Below, piece after piece: positions 1 to 5,670 of a DNA stretch of 5,812 nucleotides. The notes under the pieces were generated by a model. It worked only from the letters and a program-made list of their open reading frames with translations. It was not told the DNA's origin and ran no database searches. Where the stretch lies: NCBI GenBank assembly GCA_016201575.1, contig JACQCN010000278.1:1-5812 (forward strand). Direction: 5' to 3'. The translations under genes were made by a program, and so were the position numbers. Position 1 is the first letter of the stretch, and each line of letters opens with the position of its first letter. The stretch is from Candidatus Rokuibacteriota bacterium (lineage in GTDB: Bacteria; Methylomirabilota; Methylomirabilia; Rokubacteriales; CSP1-6).

Positions 1-128
1 GCTGGCTCGCGATCTGGTCCCTGGCGCCGCTGGCCGGACCGGGCACCGGCGACCGCGCCGCCTACGCGTTCGCTGCCGTGCTGACGCCGCTCTCGCTCCT
101 CGGCCTCTGGCTCTGCCGGCCGCGCTGA
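1..128 (+). CDS. C-terminal fragment of a hydrophobic, probably membrane protein
   Basis: A reading frame enters from the left edge (first whole codon at position 3) and ends at TGA 126-128, giving 41 visible residues. They are rich in Leu, Ala, Trp and Pro (for example WLAIWSLAPLAGPG, then AAYAFAAVLTPLSLLGLWLC) and end in the basic tail RPR. This looks like the last one or two membrane helices of an integral membrane protein with a short positively charged end. No family motif is visible and the start lies outside the window, so no function is proposed. It converges on the transporter gene with only three bases between the two stop codons, and no terminator hairpin fits in that gap. A chance open frame in GC-rich DNA cannot be fully excluded, but the hydrophobic pattern and the tight tail-to-tail packing favour a real gene end. 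Confidence 0.55.
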   Translation, partial: WLAIWSLAPLAGPGTGDRAAYAFAAVLTPLSLLGLWLCRPR

Positions 129-131
129 GCG

Positions 132-827
132 TCAGGAGATCGCGCGCGCGATCCCGAAGGCGGCAGCGGCGGCGAGGCCGCCGATCAGCATCGTCTGGAG
201 CGCGCTGCGGATCGGCGCGGCCCCGGTGAACCGCCCCTTCACGTAGCCGAACACGGTCAGCGCGACCAGCGTGAGGATCATCGACAGGATCAGCGCCCGG
301 CTTGCCGTCCCCATGGCCACGTAGGGCGCGAGCGGGATCAGGCCGCCGGCGACGTAGGCGAGCCCGATCGTCATCGCGCTGCGGAGCGCCCGTCCGGGAT
401 CGGGCGGCTCCAGCCCCAGCTCGAAGCGCATCATGAAGTCCACCCACGCCTTGGGGCGCCGGCGGAGGGCCTCGACCGCCGGCCGGCTCTCCTCGGGGCT
501 GATGCCGTACGTGCGGAATATCTCCGTGATCTCGCGCGTCTCCTCCTGCGGGATCTCGACGACCTCCCGCTGCTCCCGGGTCCGCTCGCTCGCGTAGTGC
601 TCGGCATCGCTCTTGGCCGCCAGGTACCCGCCCAGGCCCATCGCGATGGCGCCGGCCGCGATCTCGGCGAGCCCGGCGATCACGATGATCCGGGTGGACT
701 CGACCGCCCCCGACAGCCCGGCGGCGAGGGCGAACGGGACCGTGAGGCCGTCGGCCATGCCGATGACGATGTCGCGGACGACGGCGCCCGCGGTGAAGTG
801 CCGCTCTACGTGTGGTGTCTGGGGCAT
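132..827 (-). CDS. VIT1/CCC1-family iron/manganese transporter
   Basis: A 231-residue membrane protein of the VIT1/CCC1 family, which exports Fe2+ or Mn2+ from the cytoplasm (into vacuoles in eukaryotes), probably by proton antiport. Helix 1 carries GMADGLTVPFALAAGLSG (23-40). Helix 2 carries AEIAAGAIAMGLGGYLA (54-70). An acidic cytosolic loop spans about 72-140, and three more helices lie near 148-170, 175-196 and 205-229, giving the family's five. Compared from memory with Eucalyptus VIT1, a constant offset of 17 aligns the pore residues D43, E72 and M80 with D26, E55 and M63. The same offset aligns the cytosolic metal-binding residues E102, E105, E113, E116, M149, M150 and E153 with E85, E88, E96, E99, M132, M133 and E136. 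The whole metal site therefore appears intact. The ATG at 825-827 has no clear Shine-Dalgarno sequence, but the protein starts where family members do. Whether iron or manganese is the physiological substrate cannot be read from the sequence. Confidence 0.93.
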   Translation of the reverse strand: MPQTPHVERHFTAGAVVRDIVIGMADGLTVPFALAAGLSGAVESTRIIVIAGLAEIAAGAIAMGLGGYLAAKSDAEHYASERTREQREVVEIPQEETREITEIFRTYGISPEESRPAVEALRRRPKAWVDFMMRFELGLEPPDPGRALRSAMTIGLAYVAGGLIPLAPYVAMGTASRALILSMILTLVALTVFGYVKGRFTGAAPIRSALQTMLIGGLAAAAAFGIARAIS

Positions 828-862
828 GATCGGGTCGGCACCGGGTTCCGGGTCCTGTCGCT

Positions 863-868
863 ATCGTA
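863..868 (-). promoter_or_regulatory. Weak -10-like element upstream of the VIT1-type gene
   Basis: Read on the minus strand, an unusually AT-rich patch, GGATATACGATAG, lies about 36 bases upstream of the transporter ATG. TACGAT matches the -10 consensus at four of six positions. No good -35 hexamer is found at the right distance. It is listed only because it is the sole AT-rich island in this otherwise GC-rich stretch. Confidence 0.2.
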
Positions 869-1035
869 TATCCGCTCGTGGAACGACGTCTGCGGATCGG
901 TCCGCGCGGACGAGAGGTCGGGGCGGATCGCCCCCTGCCATCGCCACCGGTGGAGAGACTCCGCCGCGTTCGCCGGCTGCGCCGGGCCGGTCGCCGAGCC
1001 GCTCCGCCATCGCGGCCGCGCGAGCGAGCGCGTGC

Positions 1036-1061
1036 CCTCGAGCCGAACCTATAGGTCGAGG
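1036..1061. repeat. Nested palindrome / short hairpin upstream of the pilin promoter
   Basis: A perfect 10-base palindrome, ACCTATAGGT (1047-1056), overlaps a second inverted repeat, CCTCGA (1036-1041) with TCGAGG (1056-1061). The ACCTATAGGT core is AT-rich relative to its surroundings. It lies about 60-90 bases upstream of the pilin promoter candidates, where an activator site would be expected. It could be an operator for a dimeric regulator or simply chance. No known binding-site consensus is recognised. Confidence 0.3.
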
Positions 1062-1113
1062 AAAGATGCTGGGCTCCCGGGCTCCCCCTTGTCAATGATC
1101 CGCGATGGGATCT

Positions 1114-1141
1114 TTGCCGGCCGGCTCAAAGGTGCTATATA
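1114..1141 (+). promoter_or_regulatory. Sigma70-type promoter candidate for the pilin gene (extended -10)
   Basis: TTGCCG (1114-1119) matches the -35 consensus at four of six positions. After a 16-base spacer comes TATATA (1136-1141), also four of six, preceded by TG one base upstream (1133-1134), which makes an extended -10 element. Transcription would begin near 1148, leaving a leader of about 40 bases before the pilin ATG. It is the most AT-rich spot in the region. It overlaps the sigma54-like element just downstream. Confidence 0.45.
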
Positions 1142-1146
1142 CCCAC

Positions 1147-1161
1147 TGGGCATTCCCTTGG
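1147..1161 (+). promoter_or_regulatory. Sigma54-like (-24/-12) promoter candidate for the pilin gene
   Basis: The 15-base string TGGGCATTCCCTTGG keeps TGG at the -24 position and TTG at the -12 position with the exact spacing of the sigma54 consensus (TGGCAC, five bases, TTGC). It departs at the end of the -24 element and has G instead of C at the last -12 position. Transcription would start near 1172-1174, directly before the Shine-Dalgarno sequence. Pilin genes in Geobacter and Myxococcus are known to be sigma54-dependent, which makes the match worth recording, but the core is imperfect. Confidence 0.35.
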
Positions 1162-1172
1162 GGCTCGACCGG

Positions 1173-1180
1173 AAAAGGAG
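1173..1180 (+). promoter_or_regulatory. Ribosome binding site fixing the pilin start
   Basis: AAAAGGAG ends eight bases before the ATG at 1189. This is the best Shine-Dalgarno match in the window. It selects the ATG at 1189 over the longer in-frame start at 1105, which would read through the promoter elements and give an implausibly long prepilin leader. Confidence 0.8.
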
Positions 1181-1188
1181 AGGTGGCC

Positions 1189-1584
1189 ATGAGAGACGTC
1201 GGTCGGAGACAGGGAACCAGGGATCAGCGCGGCTTCACCCTCATCGAGCTGATGATCGTCGTGGCGATCATCGGCATCCTCGCGGCCATCGCGATCCCGC
1301 TCTACGCCAACATCCAGTCCCGCGCCCGCATCGCCAAGGCCCAGGCCGACGCCCGGACCCTGGCCAGCGCCGTCAGCATGTACTCGGCCACGTTCGGCAC
1401 CATCCCGGCCGCGCTGACTGATCTCGCCGCCGCCACCACGATCAACGGCGTCAGCGGCGGCCCCTTCATGAAGTCGGTCCCGGCGTCGCCCACCGGCTGG
1501 ACGGCGTACAGCTACACGGCCAACGCCGACGGGACGTACACGGTTTCCGCGAGCGGCGACAGCACCACCATCAGCTCGCCGTAG
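1189..1584 (+). CDS. Type IV pilin / type II secretion-like pseudopilin precursor
   Basis: A 131-residue prepilin. A short basic leader of 15 residues ([15 protein letters not shown]) is followed by [20 protein letters not shown], the class III prepilin signal. Prepilin peptidase should cut between Gly15 and Phe16 and methylate the new N-terminal Phe. Glu at mature position 5, needed for subunit assembly, is present. The hydrophobic helix continues into an amphipathic alpha-1 segment ([19 protein letters not shown], 46-64). A short beta-rich head follows, ending [21 protein letters not shown]. The mature length of 116 residues and the pattern with a late VPASPTGW and Y-x-Y strand resemble GspG-type major pseudopilins more than long type IVa pilins. 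The usual Asp of the GspG calcium site is not evident, and there are no cysteines for a pilin disulfide loop. No assembly ATPase, platform protein or peptidase gene is in the window, so whether it builds a pilus or a secretion pseudopilus is open. Confidence 0.9.
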   Translation: MRDVGRRQGTRDQRGFTLIELMIVVAIIGILAAIAIPLYANIQSRARIAKAQADARTLASAVSMYSATFGTIPAALTDLAAATTINGVSGGPFMKSVPASPTGWTAYSYTANADGTYTVSASGDSTTISSP

Positions 1585-1596
1585 CCCGCAGATCCG

Positions 1597-1622
1597 CGGC
1601 GGGGGCCTCCGAGCCCCCGCCG
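1597..1622 (+). terminator. GC hairpin after the pilin gene, followed by a C-rich tract
   Basis: CGGCGGGGGC (1597-1606) pairs perfectly with GCCCCCGCCG (1613-1622) around a six-base loop, starting 12 bases after the pilin stop codon. No T-run follows. Instead there is a G-poor (CAC)n tract (about 1624-1638) and then a CTCCCC stretch. Position and stem strength fit a transcript 3' end or an mRNA-stabilising stem protecting an abundant pilin message. The C-rich, G-poor tail could favour Rho action. It is not a textbook intrinsic terminator. Confidence 0.6.
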
Positions 1623-1733
1623 TCACCACCACCACCACCGCTCCCCGGCCGGCTTCGCTCGACGTAACCCGTCGTTTCCCCTGCCTCTCATCACGGCACC
1701 GCCGTTGCACACATGCCTGGCGCAATCGAACCG

Positions 1734-1738
1734 GGAGG
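1734..1738 (+). promoter_or_regulatory. Ribosome binding site fixing the start of the small membrane protein
   Basis: GGAGG lies eight bases before the ATG at 1747. It supports this start over an in-frame ATG at 1705, which has no Shine-Dalgarno sequence upstream and would add a 14-residue non-hydrophobic extension. Confidence 0.65.
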
Positions 1739-1746
1739 GCGGGACC

Positions 1747-2025
1747 ATGAAGACCCAGGCGCGAGTGATGACGGGCCGATTCCTCGACGACTCCATGAGG
1801 CGCAGCCACCCGCGCCCCGAGAGCCTGGTCGGCCTCGTGATCTGGTTCGTCGCGCTGGCGATCCTGCTGCTCGGCCTCCACAGCATCGGCCTCGTGGCCC
1901 CGGAGACGCTGCTCGATGTCCCGACGATTCCCGAGCCGTTCGTCTCCATGGAGAGCCCGGATCTCGCGGCGCCGACCCGGCTCGCCGGCCTGGCCCCCTG
2001 CAGCGACCAGATGTTCATCTGCTGA
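1747..2025 (+). CDS. Small single-pass membrane protein of unknown function
   Basis: A 92-residue protein that I do not recognise. A basic N-terminus (MKTQARVMTGRFLDDSMRRS) is followed by one strongly hydrophobic helix, VGLVIWFVALAILLLGLHSI (residues 28-47). A polar, Pro- and acid-containing tail of about 45 residues follows and ends in CSDQMFIC. The positive-inside rule puts the N-terminus in the cytoplasm and the tail outside it. Two cysteines, one of them the last residue, could form a disulfide or bind metal; this is inference. There is no lipobox and no prepilin motif, so it is neither a lipoprotein nor a second pilin. It lies 162 bases after the pilin and 75 bases before the patatin-like gene, on the same strand. 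A good Shine-Dalgarno sequence and a clear membrane pattern support it as a real gene. Confidence 0.7.
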   Translation: MKTQARVMTGRFLDDSMRRSHPRPESLVGLVIWFVALAILLLGLHSIGLVAPETLLDVPTIPEPFVSMESPDLAAPTRLAGLAPCSDQMFIC

Positions 2026-2060
2026 CCGGCCCGCGCTCCGGCCCGGCCGCACGAACGGGG

Positions 2061-2088
2061 TTGACATTTCGCCGCCGTCGGAGACGAT
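2061..2088 (+). promoter_or_regulatory. Promoter candidate for the patatin-like gene with a perfect -35 hexamer
   Basis: TTGACA (2061-2066) is an exact -35 consensus, notable in such GC-rich DNA. At a 16-base spacing lies GACGAT (2083-2088), a weak -10 matching three of six positions. Transcription would begin near 2095, only about six bases before the ATG at 2101. That would give a nearly leaderless message, in keeping with the missing Shine-Dalgarno sequence there. The poor -10 keeps confidence low. Confidence 0.3.
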
Positions 2089-2100
2089 GGCGCTCGATCC

Positions 2101-5100
2101 ATGGAACTCCCCCTCCACGTCTCGCAGGTTCTCGAGGAGGAATGCGCGGCGCTGGGCGAGCGGCCCGCCGGCGCGGAGATCTCCTGGCTGCTCCGCGAGG
2201 ACCACTTCGTGGCTCCGCTCCGCCTGGCCGTCAAGCTCCGCGACGCCGGCGACCCGCTCTCGGAGCGCTTGCGACGCGTGGCGCTCCCGGACGCGCGCGA
2301 GCTGCCGGCCGAGCCGGCGCTCCGGCAACTCCTGGTAGAGCGCCTCAACGCGGTCCTGGCCACGCCCCTTTACGAGCCTGCGCGGTTCGCGCACGTCGAC
2401 CTCGGCCGCCACCTCAAGCGGCTCGTCCGGCTCCGTCCCCAGGGCGACGAGCTGATACACCTCAACCGCCTGCTCCTCGAGCGCGCGTATCCGGGCGAGA
2501 TCAAGCCGATCCACGAGCTTCGGGTGGCGGCGGTCTACCGCGCGATCCACGAGCTCGCGCGGCGTGGGGAGCCGCGAACCGCCCTATGCCTCTCGGGCGG
2601 CGGCATCCGGAGCGCGACGTTCGCCCTCGGGATCATCCAGGGCTTGGCGCGGCTCGGGCTGCTCACGAGGTTCGACTACCTCTCGACCGTCTCCGGCGGC
2701 GGCTACATCGGGAGCTGGCTCAGCGCCTGGATCCACCGCCACCCTCGGGGGGCGGCCGGCGTGATGGACGCGCTGCGGGCGTCGGCGCCGCGGCCGCCGC
2801 TCCAGCCCGAGGCGGCGCCGATCCGGCACCTCCGCGCCTACAGCAATTACCTGAGCCCACGGCTCGGGCTGCTGTCGGCGGACACCTGGTCGCTCGTGGG
2901 CACCTACGTGCGCAACCTCCTGCTCAACTGGCTGGTGCTGCTCCCCCTCCTCCTCGCCGTGCTCGCCGTTCCCAGGCTCGCGGCCGCCATCCTCCGCTGG
3001 TCGCCCGGGCCCGCCTTCCAGGAGGCCTTCCTGGTCATCGGGCTCCTCGGGATCGTGGTCACCGTCAGCTACATGGGGCTGTTCCGGCCAAGCCTCGAGG
3101 CGTACCGCCAGGCCCGGGGGTGGTTCCCCCGAGAGGCGAACGGCCAGATGGCGTTTCTCGTGTGCTGTCTGCTCCCGCTGCTCGTGTCGGCGATGAGCCT
3201 GACCGCCTACTGGACGTGGGTTCATCCCGACGGCGAGGGCGCGATCGCGCCGCCCAACGACGTCGCCGCGCTCATCGAGACCCTCCGGCTGCGGACCCTC
3301 GTGCAGAACCTCTGGACGGGGTTCGTCGTCACCGGCGTGGTGCTGCACCTGCTCGCGTGGGTCACGTACTCGTTCTGGCTCCGCCGCTTCGACGTCAGGG
3401 AGCTGCTGGTGGCGCTCGGCACGGGAGGGCTCGCGGGCCTCCTGATCTGGACGGGCGCGCAGCACCTCCTCCCGCCGATGCCGGGCGAGGGCCGCGTCAG
3501 CGGCGCCTGGGTCTGCTTCGCGGTCCCGCTCTTCGTGGCGATGTTCCTGCTCTCCGCGGTCGTCTTCATCGGGCTCGTGAGCCGATGGACGGACGACGAG
3601 GACCGGGAGTGGTGGGCGCGCGCGGGCGCCTGGATGCTGATCGTGGTCGTGGCGTGGAGCGCCGGCAGCGTCCTCGTGGTGTTCGGGCCCGGCTGGCTCG
3701 GCGCGCTCGGCGCGATCAAGATCAGCGCGCTGGGGGTGCTGTCGGCCGTGGCCTCGGCGCTCGGGGCCTGGAGCAGCCGCACTCCGGCGACCACCGGGCC
3801 GCGGCCGCCGGGTATTCCCGCGGCGGTGAAGAAGTACGGGCTCACGGCAGCGGGCGCGGGCGCGGGCGCGTTCCTCGTGGTGGGCCTCTCCGCGACGACG
3901 AACGCGCTGCTGACGCTCGGCTACCGGGTACGGGGCGCCGGACAGGGGCCCGAGCCGCCGATCCTGGACCCCTCCGCCTCCGTGATGCTCGGCGCCCTCC
4001 CCCACCTGTGGCTCTTCGTCGGCGCGATGCTGGCTTTCGGGCTCGTGATGTCCGCGTTCATTCACGTGAACAAGTTCTCGCTGCACGCGATGTACCGGAA
4101 CCGCCTGATCCGCGCCTATCTCGGCGCCTCGCGCGGGAGCCGGAACCCGAACCCGTTCACCGGCTTCGACCCGGCCGACAACGTCAAGATGTACGAGCTG
4201 CAGCCCGGCCTCCTCGACGTCGACGACCTCATCGACGCCGCCGATCTCGTCCAGGCGCTCAAGGAAGCCGGCGACGCGAGGTCGCGGGCGCTCGCCGGGG
4301 CGCTGTCACGCCGCACCCGGCGGGCGCTCCGACGCCACCTGGCGGGCAGCGCGCCGGCGCCGACGCTCGTGAGCGACCTGGTCGACGACCTGAACATGCT
4401 CCTCCACGCGGACTGGTTCGCCGGGCAGCCGGCCTTCCAGGGCAGCGTGCCGCCGCCGGCGGTCGCGGGCCAGCCAGTGACCGCGCGCAACCGCCGGCTC
4501 CTCCCCGCCGCCTATCCGAACGCGGTGGCGCCGCCGGCCCCGCCCGCGCGCGCGCCCCTGCACGTGGTCAACATCGCGCTGAACCTCGTGGGCGGCCACG
4601 ACCTGGCGTGGCAGGAGCGGAAGGCGGAGAGCTTCACGGTGACGCCGCTCCACTCTGGCAGCTACCACCTCGGCTACCGCCCGACCCACGAGTACGGCGG
4701 CCGCGAGGGCGGCATCTCGCTCGGCACCGCGATCACGATCTCGGGCGCCGCCGCCAGCCCGAACATGGGCTACCACTCGTCGCGGATCCTGGCCTTCCTG
4801 ATGACGCTCCTGAACATCCGGCTCGGCTGGTGGCTCGGCAACCCGGGCGTCTACGGCCAGGAGACGTACCGCCGGAGCCATCCGGGGATCTCCATCTTCC
4901 CGATGCTCGACGAGGCCTTCGGGCTCACCGACGACACCAGCCGCTACGTGTACCTCTCCGACGGCGGCCACTTCGACGACCTGGGGCTGCTCGAGATGAC
5001 GCTGCGCCGCTGCCATCTCATCGTGGTGAGCGACGCCGCCGCTGATCGCGACTGCGTCTTCCACGACCTCGGCAACGCCATCCGCAAGATCCGCGTGGAC

Positions 5101-5487
5101 CTGGGCGTCCCCATCACGATCGACGGGATGCTCCGGATCTTCTCGAGGGCCAGCGGGAAGCCCGGCAAGTACTGCGCGGTGGGGACGATCGACTACCAGG
5201 CCGTGGACGGGCCCGACGCCGTCAACGGCCGGCTGCTCTACATCAAGCCCTGCGTGTACGGGGGCGAGCCCGTCGACCTCTTCAACTACGCGGAGGCCAG
5301 CAAGGACTTCCCGCACGAGACGACCATGGACCAGTGGTTCACGGAGTCGCAGTTCGAGAGCTACCGCATGCTGGGGCTGCACACGATCGCCGAGATCGCC
5401 AACGGCGCGTGGTACGACACCGACTTCGGCGATTTCCTCAAGCGCGTCGACGACTACCTCAAGCCACCCACGCCCGCCTCGTCCTAG
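2101..5487 (+). CDS. Very large patatin-like phospholipase with a multi-helix membrane domain between its catalytic halves
   Basis: A 1128-residue protein with a patatin-type Ser-Asp active site, predicted to hydrolyse acyl esters of membrane lipids. Residues 1-155 form a helical, charged N-terminal region. The oxyanion loop is LSGGGIRSATFALG (164-177). The nucleophile motif is STVSGGGYIGS (195-205) with Ser198, where the usual first Gly of GxSxG is replaced by Thr. About ten hydrophobic helices follow, near 273-293, 308-328, 350-373, 403-426, 434-453, 469-493, 508-528, 530-557, 581-607 and 628-656. Next comes FSLHAMYRNRLIRAYLGASR (659-678), then ISLGTAITISGAAASPNMGY (872-891), then the catalytic Asp motif YLSDGGHFDDLGLLEM with Asp954. 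The C-terminal part (RRCHLIVVSDAAADRD and beyond) completes the patatin fold. Ordinary bacterial patatins are about 300 residues, so this is a much enlarged form. It resembles a group of long membrane patatin-like proteins I know only as uncharacterised. ATG 2101 is the first possible start after an in-frame stop at 2062-2064. No good Shine-Dalgarno sequence precedes it. Substrate and role (lipid remodelling, effector or defence) are unknown. Confidence 0.9.
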   Translation: MELPLHVSQVLEEECAALGERPAGAEISWLLREDHFVAPLRLAVKLRDAGDPLSERLRRVALPDARELPAEPALRQLLVERLNAVLATPLYEPARFAHVDLGRHLKRLVRLRPQGDELIHLNRLLLERAYPGEIKPIHELRVAAVYRAIHELARRGEPRTALCLSGGGIRSATFALGIIQGLARLGLLTRFDYLSTVSGGGYIGSWLSAWIHRHPRGAAGVMDALRASAPRPPLQPEAAPIRHLRAYSNYLSPRLGLLSADTWSLVGTYVRNLLLNWLVLLPLLLAVLAVPRLAAAILRWSPGPAFQEAFLVIGLLGIVVTVSYMGLFRPSLEAYRQARGWFPREANGQMAFLVCCLLPLLVSAMSLTAYWTWVHPDGEGAIAPPNDVAALIETLRLRTLVQNLWTGFVVTGVVLHLLAWVTYSFWLRRFDVRELLVALGTGGLAGLLIWTGAQHLLPPMPGEGRVSGAWVCFAVPLFVAMFLLSAVVFIGLVSRWTDDEDREWWARAGAWMLIVVVAWSAGSVLVVFGPGWLGALGAIKISALGVLSAVASALGAWSSRTPATTGPRPPGIPAAVKKYGLTAAGAGAGAFLVVGLSATTNALLTLGYRVRGAGQGPEPPILDPSASVMLGALPHLWLFVGAMLAFGLVMSAFIHVNKFSLHAMYRNRLIRAYLGASRGSRNPNPFTGFDPADNVKMYELQPGLLDVDDLIDAADLVQALKEAGDARSRALAGALSRRTRRALRRHLAGSAPAPTLVSDLVDDLNMLLHADWFAGQPAFQGSVPPPAVAGQPVTARNRRLLPAAYPNAVAPPAPPARAPLHVVNIALNLVGGHDLAWQERKAESFTVTPLHSGSYHLGYRPTHEYGGREGGISLGTAITISGAAASPNMGYHSSRILAFLMTLLNIRLGWWLGNPGVYGQETYRRSHPGISIFPMLDEAFGLTDDTSRYVYLSDGGHFDDLGLLEMTLRRCHLIVVSDAAADRDCVFHDLGNAIRKIRVDLGVPITIDGMLRIFSRASGKPGKYCAVGTIDYQAVDGPDAVNGRLLYIKPCVYGGEPVDLFNYAEASKDFPHETTMDQWFTESQFESYRMLGLHTIAEIANGAWYDTDFGDFLKRVDDYLKPPTPASS

Positions 5488-5495
5488 AACGGATC

Positions 5496-5641
5496 ATTCA
5501 CGAACGTCGGCGCCCAGCGGCGGGCGGGTCCTGGCGAGGCAGCCCGGCCCGTCCGTCCTCGCTCGATACCCCACTCGCTGCGGGCGGGCGGACCTGCCTG
5601 CCTCGCCACCCGCCCGGCTCCCCGTGGTGCCCTTCGTGAAT
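5496..5641. repeat. 146-base imperfect foldback bounded by ATTCACGAA / TTCGTGAAT
   Basis: Starting eight bases after the patatin stop codon, ATTCACGAA (5496-5504) is the exact reverse complement of TTCGTGAAT (5633-5641). Symmetrically inside, CGGGCGGGT (5521-5529) pairs with ACCCGCCCG (5608-5616). After a 3-base bulge, GGCGAGGCAG (5533-5542) pairs with CTGCCTCGCC (5598-5607). A further mostly paired segment (about 5544-5558 with 5582-5596, including wobbles) leads to a loop around 5563-5577. The conserved spacing of the arms argues against chance. It could be a non-autonomous insertion (MITE-like), a REP-type repeat or a structured 3' RNA. It contains no gene. Confidence 0.65.
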
Positions 5642-5670
5642 ACTGCGCGCTAGCGTGCATTATTCACGAA
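5633..5670. repeat. 38-base near-perfect palindrome centred on CTAG
   Basis: TTCGTGAATA (5633-5642) is the exact reverse complement of TATTCACGAA (5661-5670). The 18 bases between also pair with each other, except for one C/T mismatch (5643/5660) and one G-T pair (5647/5656), and they meet at a central GCTAGC. Weaker pairing continues a few bases outward. The left arm is shared with the 146-base foldback. The right arm starts a second direct copy of ATTCACGAACG, first seen at 5496-5506. It could be a transcription-terminating or mRNA-stabilising stem, a dimeric or tetrameric protein site, or abutted ends of a repeat element. There is no T-run on either side. Confidence 0.7.

Larger units (their letters stand above)
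828..1112. other. Gene-free divergent intergenic region
   Basis: This stretch separates the transporter from the pilin gene. Open frames cross it, but they encode Arg/Pro/Ser/Gly-rich sequence with no hydrophobic or motif pattern, and the longest runs antisense through the transporter gene. I see no RNA gene and no mobile element. The only local structure is a palindrome near its right end, listed separately. The region most likely carries regulatory DNA for the two divergent genes. Confidence 0.6.

Noticed and set aside
613..1098. Open frame on the + strand running antisense through the transporter and into the intergenic region
   Set aside because: Arg/Ser/Pro-rich translation without any pattern. 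The opposite strand encodes a convincing transporter.
1105..1188. Longer start for the pilin
   Set aside because: It would place the promoter elements and the strong Shine-Dalgarno sequence inside the coding region and give a 43-residue leader. The ATG at 1189 has ideal spacing and a normal 15-residue leader.
3850..3870. GCGGGC repeat run inside the patatin-like gene
   Set aside because: The hexamer repeat encodes an Ala-Gly run in a membrane helix. The unit is a multiple of three, so slippage would not shift the frame, and such runs are common in GC-rich genes.
4061..4070. TTCACGTGAA palindrome resembling the ATTCACGAA repeat
   Set aside because: It lies inside coding sequence (FIHVNKF), only partly matches the repeat, and is not flanked by the other repeat parts.
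2584..4086. 500-residue antisense open frame inside the patatin-like gene
   Set aside because: Composition is His/Glu/Arg/Pro-rich low complexity, typical of the reverse strand of a GC-rich membrane-protein gene. No motif or ribosome site supports it.
1713..5045. 1110-residue open frame on the + strand overlapping the patatin-like gene in another frame
   Set aside because: It is rich in Arg, Pro, Gly and Ala with no membrane or domain pattern, while the overlapping frame contains the patatin motifs and helices. Long shadow frames are expected at this GC content.
5488..5670. CRISPR array
   Set aside because: The repeated ATTCACGAA units are only 9-11 bases, alternate in orientation and are unevenly spaced, so they are not CRISPR repeats.
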